Notes under the pieces: model-generated
Database searches by the model: none
Seen by the model: only the letters and a program-made list of their open reading frames with translations
What the model was told of the DNA's origin: nothing
NCBI GenBank assembly: GCA_022969175.1
Contig: JALJPB010000009.1
Span: 60,340-124,339, forward strand
Direction: 5' to 3'
Source: Colwellia sp.
GTDB taxonomy: Bacteria; Pseudomonadota; Gammaproteobacteria; Enterobacterales; Alteromonadaceae
DNA: 64,000 bases
Made by a program: the position numbers and the translations under genes
Part shown: positions 37,738-46,600 of the stretch, piece after piece
How positions within the stretch are numbered: the first letter of the stretch is position 1
Layout: each line of letters opens with the position of its first letter

Positions 37738-37751
37738 TGCAATTTTATTCA
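37738..37751. promoter_or_regulatory. Possible ARG box (ArgR site) before argC
   Basis: TGCAATTTTATTCA matches the ARG box TGAATNNNNATTCA with a perfect right half and an imperfect left half. It lies 15-29 bp before the argC start, in the 283-bp divergent argC/argE region. A weak single-site match in AT-rich DNA. The rest of the region holds an AGGAGG at 37900 not followed by an ORF and no other clear signal. Confidence 0.35.
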
Positions 37752-38005
37752 ACTTATTACCAGACAATCTAAGATATATCTTTCAAAACCAGTAAATTAA
37801 ACCTGCTAAACCCACTACTAATGACAAACAAAGAACAATCTAAATCTATCGTCGTCGCATTAATTGAACCTTTATCATTTTAAAGTAGCCTTATTAAAGG
37901 AGGTTATTTACACTGTAAGTGCAAGTTATCACCCAGTGGGTATTTATGCAACTATTTAGCATAAGTATTTAATTGATTTTTGGATTTATTTTTTGGAAAT
38001 GCTAA

Positions 38006-39154
38006 ATGGACAAATTACCTAACTTTACCGACGCCTTAAAGCAACTAATTGCTAGTACTTCAATCAGCTCAACTCAGTCAAGTTGGGATCAGGGCAACAA
38101 AGAGGTAATCACCATTCTCGCTACTTGGTTCGAGCAATTAGGCTTTGAAGTAAAAATTCAACCTGTACCCGATACAGACAATAAATTTAATATGCTAGCT
38201 AAGCTTGGCTCTGGTGAAGGGGGCTTGTTATTGGCTGGACACAGTGACACGGTTCCTTTTGATGAAAACCGCTGGTCATCTGATCCTCACAAAATCATTG
38301 AAAAAGATAATAAGTTTTTCGGCTTAGGCACCTGTGACATGAAAGGTTTTTTTGCTTTTATCTTGCAAGCTTGTAAAGGTCTTAGTGAAAAATCACTAAC
38401 TAAACCATTGTATGTACTTGCTACCGCTGATGAAGAAACAACGATGGCAGGCGCTCGCTTTTTTGCTGACAGTCAAGAAATAAAGCCTGATGTCGCTATT
38501 ATTGGTGAGCCAACGAGTTTGGTACCGGTGATCATGCACAAAGGACATATGTCGCACCGTATTAGTGTTGAAGGTCAATCGGGGCATTCGAGCCAACCAA
38601 ATCTTGGTATTAATGCCATTGAAATAATGTACCAGGTAATAGGCCAACTAATTATCTTAAAAGAAAAGTTTGCCGCCAACTATAATAATCAAGCATTTGA
38701 TGTAACAGCGCCGACGCTAAATTTAGGAGCAATAAAAGGTGGCGATAATGCCAATCGAATCTGTGGTCACTGTCATTTAGATATTGATATGCGTTCTTTG
38801 CCCGGTATGACAGATGATGAATTGATCTCTCTTTTGAGTGAAGCACTAAAACCTTTAGCTCAAAAATATCCTACTCGTATTACTTTTGAAGAATTACACC
38901 CAAGCTCGCCAAGCTTTGAGCAAAAAACGTCAAGTGAACTGGTCACCGTTGCAGAAGAAATCAGCGGCCATAGTTGCTGCGCCGTGAACTACGCGACTGA
39001 AGCGCCCTATATTCAACAATTAGGCTGTCAAACTATTGTTATGGGACCTGGCTCTATCGATCAAGCCCATCAACCTAATGAATTTTTAGCTTTTTCTGAG
39101 GTAGATAAAACAGACCGACTATTAGTTAAAATGATTCAACATTATTGTTTATGA
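38006..39154 (+). CDS. argE: Acetylornithine deacetylase
   Basis: ArgE hydrolyses N-acetylornithine to ornithine, completing the linear arginine pathway. The 382-residue M20-family metallohydrolase shows the metal ligands in AGHSDTVPFD (about 77-86), GTCDMKGFFAF (about 112), DEETTMAGA (about 145, catalytic Glu), GEPTS (about 169) and the C-terminal HQPNEFL. Length is as in E. coli ArgE (383). Divergent from argC, as in other Alteromonadales and Enterobacterales. Confidence 0.95.
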   Translation: MDKLPNFTDALKQLIASTSISSTQSSWDQGNKEVITILATWFEQLGFEVKIQPVPDTDNKFNMLAKLGSGEGGLLLAGHSDTVPFDENRWSSDPHKIIEKDNKFFGLGTCDMKGFFAFILQACKGLSEKSLTKPLYVLATADEETTMAGARFFADSQEIKPDVAIIGEPTSLVPVIMHKGHMSHRISVEGQSGHSSQPNLGINAIEIMYQVIGQLIILKEKFAANYNNQAFDVTAPTLNLGAIKGGDNANRICGHCHLDIDMRSLPGMTDDELISLLSEALKPLAQKYPTRITFEELHPSSPSFEQKTSSELVTVAEEISGHSCCAVNYATEAPYIQQLGCQTIVMGPGSIDQAHQPNEFLAFSEVDKTDRLLVKMIQHYCL

Positions 39155-39358
39155 ACCTTAACAACTTCTCATGTTATTAGCTGTTTACATTTCATTTTAA
39201 ACAGCTTTAACCTTCAAAGAGTATTATTTAGTTACCGAATATTCAAACACCTCTAACGAGTTGTATTTAGCTGGCAATTCATCTTCTCTAAATTTCTGAT
39301 TGCTTTATCACTGAAGAATTAAAAATATTCCATCACCCTGCTTTTACAAGCAATCAAC

Positions 39359-39377
39359 GCAATTGATAATCATTGCT
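39359..39377. promoter_or_regulatory. Probable Fur box upstream of the heme/iron cluster
   Basis: The 19 bases 39359-39377, containing TTGATAATCATT, match the Fur consensus GATAATGATAATCATTATC at 13 positions, including the whole centre. The site is about 70 bp before the receptor gene. A weaker similar site (AACAATAACAATTCTCACT, 39409-39427) lies closer to the gene. This fits iron repression. The 293-bp gap 39155-39447 shows no ORF. Confidence 0.65.
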
Positions 39378-39447
39378 ATTTACACCTATGTGCAAATACA
39401 ATAGAATACAAACAATAACAATTCTCACTTAGATTAGCAGTACCATT

Positions 39448-41472
39448 TTGCAACCATTTATAAAGTACTCACTTTCACTATCTTGTCTATGCCTTAGCCT
39501 TACTAGTTTCGCTGAAATTCTTGAACAAGATGATGACAATAACCTTGAACATATTGTTGTCTCAGGTACACGTACTCCAAAGTTACTGTCAAATTCGCCA
39601 GTATCCATTCAAGTGATTGATCAAGAAACCATAGAAATATTAACCCAAGGCACTTTAACAAACGCGCTTAACTTTATCCCTGGCCTTGTCGTTACCCGTA
39701 ATGTTAAAGGCGGATATAACATTCAAATGCAAGGGTTTGATGGCGACCATGTATTGGTATTAATCAATAGCCAACCTCTTATTTCCCCAGCAGGTTCAGC
39801 AGCAGATTTAGATCAAATAAATGCTAATGAAATTCAACAAATAGAAGTATTACGTGGTGCCGCGTCGGTGATGTATGGTAGCTCTGCTATGGGCGGCGTT
39901 ATTAACATCATCACTAAAGATTATGATGAGAACCAAGCTAAAGTTAGCATACAAGTGGGCCATTATGCTGACGCAATTGATAATGCTCCACTGTCGTATA
40001 CCACAAGGGTTAGCGCCAGCCTTTCTACCGATGATTGGGATTATAATTTAAGCTTGCTACACATTGATGATGCGGGTTTTGATTATGACTCATCAACCAT
40101 TAGTCAAGATGCCAGTGGTATGAAAAAGTCCTTTATTAATTTATCAACTAAAACTGATTCACTTAACTTATTTTCCAACGACTCATCTAACAATAAAGTC
40201 AATGTAGAAGTAAAATATCAATACTTAAAGGAAGATAAATCACGTCCTACTTCTATAGTGCCAGGACAAAACACCATTATTACTTACCTTTCTGAAGTGG
40301 AACAAAACCAGTTAGATTTTTCACTAAAGACTAATAACGAGCAGCATGGGAATCAACAAAACAATTGGCAGTTAAATACTCGCTATATTAATCACCAAGA
40401 AACCAGTGGTCAGTCAAACAGTATTCGAAATACTGATATCAATCTTGCTGAGATCAATGGTCAGTATGTTTCTTCAAGCAATAAATTAGAAATTGTTTCA
40501 GGTGGCGTGATCCACTACGACAGCCTAGATCAAATAAAACCAGTTACCGGCTCCATCGAAATTAATGATGAGTCTCGTCAAAATGTTGATGCTTTTATTC
40601 AAGGCAATTGGATTAACCCCAACTATCAAATACTCGCAGGCCTTCGCTCTCAACACGACTCAGACTTTGGTTTTCATTCAGCAGCCCGAGTAAGCACCAT
40701 GAACAACTTTGGCGATAAAGAAAACCGTTGGCAGTGGCGAAATGGCTTGGGTCAAGGCTATCGAGTGCCTAGTTTAAAAGAACGTTTTTATATCTTTGAT
40801 CATAGTAATTTAGGTTACATGGTAATTGGCTCAGCAGACTTAAAACCTGAAGAGTCAAACTCTGCCAATACCACTTTAAGCTATAACACAGAGGTATTTA
40901 AAAGCTCGACACTGTTTAATCAAGCTCAATTAAAATTCGATGTAAATGCTCACTACTCTAAAACTAAAAACTTTATTGAAACCGTTCACGATGCTGAAAA
41001 ATCAGCAGAGACACAATTAGACATTTCGGTGTATCAAAATGTCGCTCAAGCAACCATTCAAGGGCTTGATTTCAGCATTGATCTTAGCTTTAACGAATGG
41101 TCAGGACAAATAAACTACAGCTACTTAGATGCAAGAAACGAAGATGACCAGCGACTCACGGGTCGCCCCTATCACCAAGTGAAAACTAATCTTACTTACC
41201 ATAACTATGAACACGAGCTAGACGTATTACTTTACCTTGTTTATCAATCGGATGAAGCATACGACAGCTCATATACCCAAGTGCTAAATAATCATTGGTT
41301 TAACGCAAATATCAGCATTAATCAAAATATTAACGACCAACTTTCATGGAATTTTGCTGTTAACAATATATTCAATGAACATAAAGACGTTGATGCCAAT
41401 AGCTTAAATGCTTTTGATTCTCGCCCTGTATCAAGTCGCTACGTCACATTAGGGCTGAAATACCAATTTTAA
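39448..41472 (+). CDS. TonB-dependent outer-membrane receptor (HmuR/BtuB-like)
   Basis: A 674-residue gated beta-barrel receptor. It has a signal peptide (about 1-22, ending SFA), a TonB-box-like EHIVVSG (about 35-41), a plug domain (about 45-165; QIEVLRGAASVMYGSSAMGG) and a 22-strand barrel ending in the aromatic VTLGLKYQF. The segment FDHSNLGYMVIGSADLKPEE (about 449-468) sits where heme receptors carry NPNL and a heme-ligating residue. This supports heme, although BtuB-type cobalamin receptors are related. The frame starts at a TTG without a clear ribosome site and has no nearby ATG, so the exact start is uncertain. First gene of the cluster, behind a Fur box. Confidence 0.85.
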   Translation: MQPFIKYSLSLSCLCLSLTSFAEILEQDDDNNLEHIVVSGTRTPKLLSNSPVSIQVIDQETIEILTQGTLTNALNFIPGLVVTRNVKGGYNIQMQGFDGDHVLVLINSQPLISPAGSAADLDQINANEIQQIEVLRGAASVMYGSSAMGGVINIITKDYDENQAKVSIQVGHYADAIDNAPLSYTTRVSASLSTDDWDYNLSLLHIDDAGFDYDSSTISQDASGMKKSFINLSTKTDSLNLFSNDSSNNKVNVEVKYQYLKEDKSRPTSIVPGQNTIITYLSEVEQNQLDFSLKTNNEQHGNQQNNWQLNTRYINHQETSGQSNSIRNTDINLAEINGQYVSSSNKLEIVSGGVIHYDSLDQIKPVTGSIEINDESRQNVDAFIQGNWINPNYQILAGLRSQHDSDFGFHSAARVSTMNNFGDKENRWQWRNGLGQGYRVPSLKERFYIFDHSNLGYMVIGSADLKPEESNSANTTLSYNTEVFKSSTLFNQAQLKFDVNAHYSKTKNFIETVHDAEKSAETQLDISVYQNVAQATIQGLDFSIDLSFNEWSGQINYSYLDARNEDDQRLTGRPYHQVKTNLTYHNYEHELDVLLYLVYQSDEAYDSSYTQVLNNHWFNANISINQNINDQLSWNFAVNNIFNEHKDVDANSLNAFDSRPVSSRYVTLGLKYQF

Positions 41473-41533
41473 CAAACGTTATAAAAATAATTAAACATTT
41501 AACAATTAAAAATAAATATCTTTGGAGAATAAA

Positions 41534-42634
41534 ATGAACAAAAAACTTACCTTAATTACCTACTTATTGGTAGGACTAGGCTTAACCGCTTGTGGCAGTG
41601 ATTCTGAAGTTACTTCAATTACTGAACCTGAACCAGAAGTAGGCGTAATCTACGGACCATTTACTACAGGTACCGTACAAGAGCGTGTTTTTGCTTATTA
41701 CGACATTGATACTTTATCAGTACTTGAATTAACTGAAGAACAAGCCGCTACCAATAGTGATTGGGATATAGCTTTTAAAGGCACAAGTGTTTATTTAAAT
41801 AATAATGATAGCGATGATAGTAAGGAAGCTGTAAGTCTATATTTTACCGATAATAATAGTGATTTTTTTGACAATGGCTCTGCTGTGGTTAATAAATTTA
41901 TCAATGCAACCGCTGACAGTGAGTTAGATGACTTCATTGCGGTTTCCAGTGCAAACATTTCCGAAAATACTGAGTTTAGTACCGATGTTACTGCAGGTAT
42001 TTTAGAGGGGTTTTATAACTACAATTCCACTACGCACCAAGTAACGGCAGCAGTTGACCACTATTTTATTGCCTATTCCGATACCACTGTTACTAAATTT
42101 CGGGTATCTGAGTTAACTCAATCAGGCTATGGCATGTCTTCGATCACTATCAATTTTGTCAATCAATTATCAGGGGCAACAGAATTTGACGCACTTGAAA
42201 CAGAGTTAGTGCTTGATGCCACACTAGAGTGTAGCAACAGTGATAATATTTATATCGATTTTGATGTTAACAATATTGTTACTAGCGCAGAAGCTTGGGA
42301 CATAAAGATACCTTGCCTTGATGATACCGCAGCAGATTTCACTTTAGCATTAACTGAAGATGCCACTGCTATTCAAGATTTTACTAATAGTTACGCTGGT
42401 GTGCCTGAATCAGACATTCCTTATTATGGTTTCAAATCAGACCAATACACCGTATTAGCCTTTAAAGAAAACCCATGGTACCAATACAGCCTTGAAGGTA
42501 ATCATAAACTTTGGTCACAATACGGCGTTTACCTTATTAAAAATACCACCGGTGTCTACAAATTACAGTTTACTAGTTATTACGATACTGATGGCAACTC
42601 AGGTAACTATTCATTCCGTATTGAAGCCCTGTAA
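41534..42634 (+). CDS. HmuY-family heme-binding lipoprotein
   Basis: A 366-residue lipoprotein. The start at 41534 has GGAG 7 bases upstream; the in-frame TTG at 41522 overlaps that site. The lipobox LTAC gives Cys near 19. The HmuY pattern shows in YDIDTLSVLELTEEQ, SDWDIAFKGTSVYLNNN and the C-terminal WSQYGVYLIKNTTGVYKLQF followed by SGNYSFRIEAL. The longer middle (about 150-260) suggests a duplicated or enlarged domain; Porphyromonas HmuY is near 216 residues. HmuY proteins capture heme and pass it to an HmuR-type receptor, whose gene is 61 bp upstream. Confidence 0.82.
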   Translation: MNKKLTLITYLLVGLGLTACGSDSEVTSITEPEPEVGVIYGPFTTGTVQERVFAYYDIDTLSVLELTEEQAATNSDWDIAFKGTSVYLNNNDSDDSKEAVSLYFTDNNSDFFDNGSAVVNKFINATADSELDDFIAVSSANISENTEFSTDVTAGILEGFYNYNSTTHQVTAAVDHYFIAYSDTTVTKFRVSELTQSGYGMSSITINFVNQLSGATEFDALETELVLDATLECSNSDNIYIDFDVNNIVTSAEAWDIKIPCLDDTAADFTLALTEDATAIQDFTNSYAGVPESDIPYYGFKSDQYTVLAFKENPWYQYSLEGNHKLWSQYGVYLIKNTTGVYKLQFTSYYDTDGNSGNYSFRIEAL

Positions 42635-42653
42635 ATAGAAATAATAATCTATC

Positions 42654-42692
42654 AAAAGAGTTACTTAGTAATGACCTTAGGTAACTTTTTTA
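42654..42692 (+). terminator. Rho-independent terminator/attenuator between the HmuY gene and the channel gene
   Basis: AAAAGAGTTAC (from 42654) pairs with GTAACTTTTTT (to 42691), with an inner TTAG/CTTAG extension and a short loop, followed by a T-run. It lies 20 bp after the HmuY gene and 35 bp before the MotA/TolQ/ExbB-like gene. It should lower expression of the downstream genes relative to the receptor and lipoprotein. Confidence 0.65.
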
Positions 42693-42726
42693 TTTAACTA
42701 TTTTATCTAACTATTAGGTAACTCTT

Positions 42727-43323
42727 ATGATCAGCACCATTGAACAAACCATGTACCAGTTGTCAGATTTTTTTATGGCTCCTGTACTACTACTTATTAG
42801 CGCACTATTTATTTATGCCTTATTTTCTTCAGGGCAATTTTTTGCCCAAATCATACAACGCCGAGCAAACAAAACAAACTTTCAACAATTGCTTTTAAGC
42901 CGATTGGGGGAAAACAAACAATTACCGTTAGCGGGTTATACCTTATCTCAATTAGCTAACAAACAGCCAAGTGTTAGTAAAGATCAGCTGGATGTCGCAG
43001 CACTTTGCGATCTTGACGGTGTAAGAAATGTCAGCCGTTTAGCACCAATGTTAGGCTTAATAGCAACTATGGTACCAATGGGCCCAGCATTAAAAAGCCT
43101 AGGTGATGGTAATATTCAAGGAATAAGTGACAACCTTATCGTTGCATTTTCATCGGTAATTTTTGGTTTAGTTATTGCCTCAATAACTTTTTGGATAGCA
43201 TCAGTTAAAAAGCGCTGGTTAGCCGAAGAGTTAGTTGCACTTACCCCATTATTACAGCAGATTCCCGTTCCACATATTGTTCAACCCACGACAATAAAGG
43301 AGCAAAAAAATGAGGCTGCTTGA
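42727..43323 (+). CDS. MotA/TolQ/ExbB-type proton channel (HmuU-like position)
   Basis: A 198-residue inner-membrane protein with transmembrane helices at about 17-38, 105-125 and 135-160. The MotA/TolQ/ExbB core is clear: RLAPMLGLIATMVPMGPALK followed by DNLIVAFSSVIFGLVIASIT, the two helices lining the proton pore. The cytoplasmic part between helices 1 and 2 is short, as in ExbB. Homologues sit beside DUF2149 and CobN-like genes in Bacteroidota hmu loci. It overlaps the DUF2149 gene by 14 bp, so the two products are probably made at fixed ratio. Role: proton-motive-force transducer, by family; the partner is inferred from neighbours. Confidence 0.85.
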   Translation: MISTIEQTMYQLSDFFMAPVLLLISALFIYALFSSGQFFAQIIQRRANKTNFQQLLLSRLGENKQLPLAGYTLSQLANKQPSVSKDQLDVAALCDLDGVRNVSRLAPMLGLIATMVPMGPALKSLGDGNIQGISDNLIVAFSSVIFGLVIASITFWIASVKKRWLAEELVALTPLLQQIPVPHIVQPTTIKEQKNEAA

Positions 43324-43615
43324 TGAAGACGAAAGCATGAACCCTGCCTTGTCGGTGGTCAATTTAGTTGATGTGTTTTTAGTACTAATCGCCGCCTTAT
43401 TAATTGCCATAGCCCAAAATCCACTTAACCCTTTTTTAGCCGAAGACGTTACTGTGATCAAAAATCCAGGTAAAGACAATATGGAAATTATTGTTAAAAA
43501 AGGCAATAAAATAGAATCTTTCAAAGGCCAAGGAAAAACAGGCGCAGGTAGAGGTAAAAAAGCAGGGACAGCCTATGAAATGGCCGATGGTTCAATTATT
43601 TACGTTACTGAATAA
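43310..43615 (+). CDS. DUF2149 protein with ExbD-like transmembrane aspartate
   Basis: A 101-residue protein with a short cytoplasmic N-terminus, one transmembrane helix (about 16-37) and a periplasmic basic tail. The helix begins SVVNLVDVFLVLIAALLI, with Asp21 near its cytoplasmic end. ExbD/TolR has the same arrangement (PLVDVxLVLLIxF), where this Asp relays protons. The C-terminal part contains KGQGKTGAGRGKKAGTAYEM, typical of DUF2149. AAGGAG lies 8 bases before the ATG, inside the channel gene. It is most likely the ExbD-like subunit of the channel; that functional reading is inference. Confidence 0.82.
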   Translation: MRLLDEDESMNPALSVVNLVDVFLVLIAALLIAIAQNPLNPFLAEDVTVIKNPGKDNMEIIVKKGNKIESFKGQGKTGAGRGKKAGTAYEMADGSIIYVTE

Positions 43616-43655
43616 AAAAAACATTTAAACGAATGAACAAAATTAGAGCAAAAAA

Positions 43656-46600
43656 ATGAAACTTAACCGCCCTACACTGCATTTATTACCATTACTCTTA
43701 ATAATAATCAGCTTATTCACTAGCTACTTTACTCTTGCTAATGAAACACCAGCCACGACAAAGTTACTCTTTGTTGGCTCTGCACACTCTAACAAAACAA
43801 AAGTTAGTTTATTAAAAGAGATTGCTAACAAAAACTCAAATAACCATTGGCAAATCACTTATCAATCAGCACGTAGTTTAAAAGACCTTCAACAAGCACA
43901 AGTTTTGTTTAACCAACAAGACATTATTGTTTTTGATGCCGTATCAGCCAATGAATCAGAAAAAACATTTGTCAAATATTTTTCACTTATCGACACGACA
44001 AACCAAACAAAATTTATCAGCCTAAACTGGTTAGACAATCCTGAGTCAAATAGAGGTTTTACTAAAGTTGAACTGCAAACCTTAACTGACTACTGGCAAA
44101 ATGCAGGACGAAAAAACTTATCTAACTTATTAAGTTATCTCTCGGTAAATATACTTAAACGAGATAATAAACTTACCGTTCAAGCGCCAATTATTTTTCC
44201 TCTGCAAGGTATCTATCATCCTAACCAACCTAATTTTATCAGCAACAGCTTAACGAAATATCAAGCGTGGTCAGCGCCTAAAAAGAACCAACCACGCATT
44301 GCGATATTATTTCAAAGAGCATTAATTGAAATCGAACAAACTCAACTTATTGATACCACGATTAAACAACTGGAAGATAAAGGTATTTATGTTGTGCCAT
44401 TTTTCTTTGAACTTAGCAGAGTTAATGGTGACTATAAACACTTGTTATTACTAGAAAATGAGCTTACCAATAATGTCAAACAAACCAGTCAAGTGGATCT
44501 TATTATAAGTTTTAGAAACATTCATTGGGCTAATAAACGCAAAGTCGAATTTGAAGAGTTTGGCATTCCTGTCATACAGGCAATGACCTACTATTCTGGC
44601 GACCAACAAGTTTGGGAAGAAGATAAACAAGGGGTATCAGCCGGAATGATGGCTTTTACTTTAGTACTACCGGAAAGTGCTGGAGTGGTAGACCCTATGG
44701 TAGTTGCAGCCATAGACATGAAAAGCCAAACCACTCAAATTATTGATTATCAACTTGAACACTTAGTCAATAAAGCAGTCAACCTAGTTAAGCTTAAATA
44801 CAAAGCCAATAAAGAAAAAAAACTGTCAATATTCATTTGGGGCGATCAAGATGTTGGTGCGTCATTTATGAATATTCCCACCAGTTTAACGGCTATTAGT
44901 CAGCACTTAGCGAGCAAAGGTTATCAAACCGGCCACCGTGACCAAAGTTATATAACCGATAATGTTAAACGCATTTTAGATCCCTTTTATCGCGACTACC
45001 AACTGAGTCAACTACTTGATGACGACTTGGCAGAGCTTATGCCAATGAAAAACTATCTTGCTTGGTTTAATAAGTTGCCGGCGATAGTAACTGCGCCAAT
45101 TAGTCAATATTGGGGAGAGCCAAAAGATCATTTTATGGCGGTAGAGCGAGATGGTGAACACTATTTTATTTTGCCACGTATGCGTGATGGTAATGTATTA
45201 ATTATGCGTCAGCCGCCACGTACTGACAAAAAGAATGATGAAGATGCGGTCTATCATCAGGGCATAGTGCCAATGAATCATTTCTATTTAGCAGCCTATT
45301 TTTACGCCCGTGAATATTGGCAAAGTGACGCTATTGTGCATTTAGGTACTCACGGCTCTCAAGAATACTTAGGCGGTAAAGAACGTGGTTTATCTATTTA
45401 CGACCAAGGTAATTTAGCGGTTTGGGATACTCCGGTAGTTTATACATTTATTGTTGACGATGTCGGTGAAGCTATGCAAACCAAACGTCGAGGTAGAGCC
45501 ACGGTTATCTCTCACATGACACCTCCATTTGCTGCTGCTGGTTTACATGGTGATATGAGTCACTTGCATGAATTAATGCATCAATATCAATCTTTAGATC
45601 AAGGTGGGGTAAAGCAAAAAACCGCGAAACAAATTGTTGAGTTATGTTTTAGCACTAATATTTGTAAAGACATAACTTGGCAACAAGCAGAAATAACTAA
45701 AGACTATGATGGCTTTTTTGATGACTTACACACTCATATGGAATCACTGGCGACTGCCAATCAACCACTTGGCTTGCACACCTTTGGTGAACTTGCAGAG
45801 CAAGAGCTGTTAATTTCTACGTTAATTCAAATGTTAGGCAATGATTTCACTAAACTAGCCAGTGAATTTGAGCATAAACATTATGCCTCATCAAAAAAAG
45901 ATATTAACTCAGATAATGCTGACCATAGCCATAGCTACCATATCAGTGATAATGAAAATGGCGCGGATGTTGACACCACACTAGCTAAACATAATGGGCA
46001 ACTTGAAGGTGCCATTAAAGAGTTAGCTGGCTTTAAATTCGTTAATAACTATATTGTCTTACCTAGTAAAAAATCTAGCAAAAAACCGAGTGAAAAAGTT
46101 AATCGCCAACTGCCTGTAGCAATTAGTGATTTAGACGAAGAGTTAAAAAAACTAGTTACTCGTGGCAAGGCCTTATATCAAGCAATAACCGGCATTCATG
46201 AATTAGAAGCAATGACCGATTTCTTATCGAACAAATACATCCCAGTTAAAACTGGTGGTGACCCAATACGCCATCCTGAATCTCTAGCAACAGGTTACAA
46301 CTTATACGGGTTCGACCCATCAAAAGTTCCCACCAAAGCAGCGTTTGAGCAAGGTAAAGAACTTGTTGATCAAATGATTCATAACTACCAGAAAAAAAAT
46401 GGCAAGTTTCCTGACAAAATCGCTTTTTCATTGTGGTCAATTGAAACCATGCGTCACTATGGCGTTTTAGAATCACAAGTATTATACGCAATGGGAGTTC
46501 AACCAAAGTGGAGTAAAGGAGGACGAGTAATAGGTACAGAAGTTATTCCGTATAGCGAACTAAAACGGCCACGTATTGACGTGGTATTGTCAGCGACGGG

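Noticed and set aside
37896..37906. AGGAGG motif in the argC/argE gap as a ribosome site
   Set aside because: No start codon with a sensible open frame follows at the right distance.
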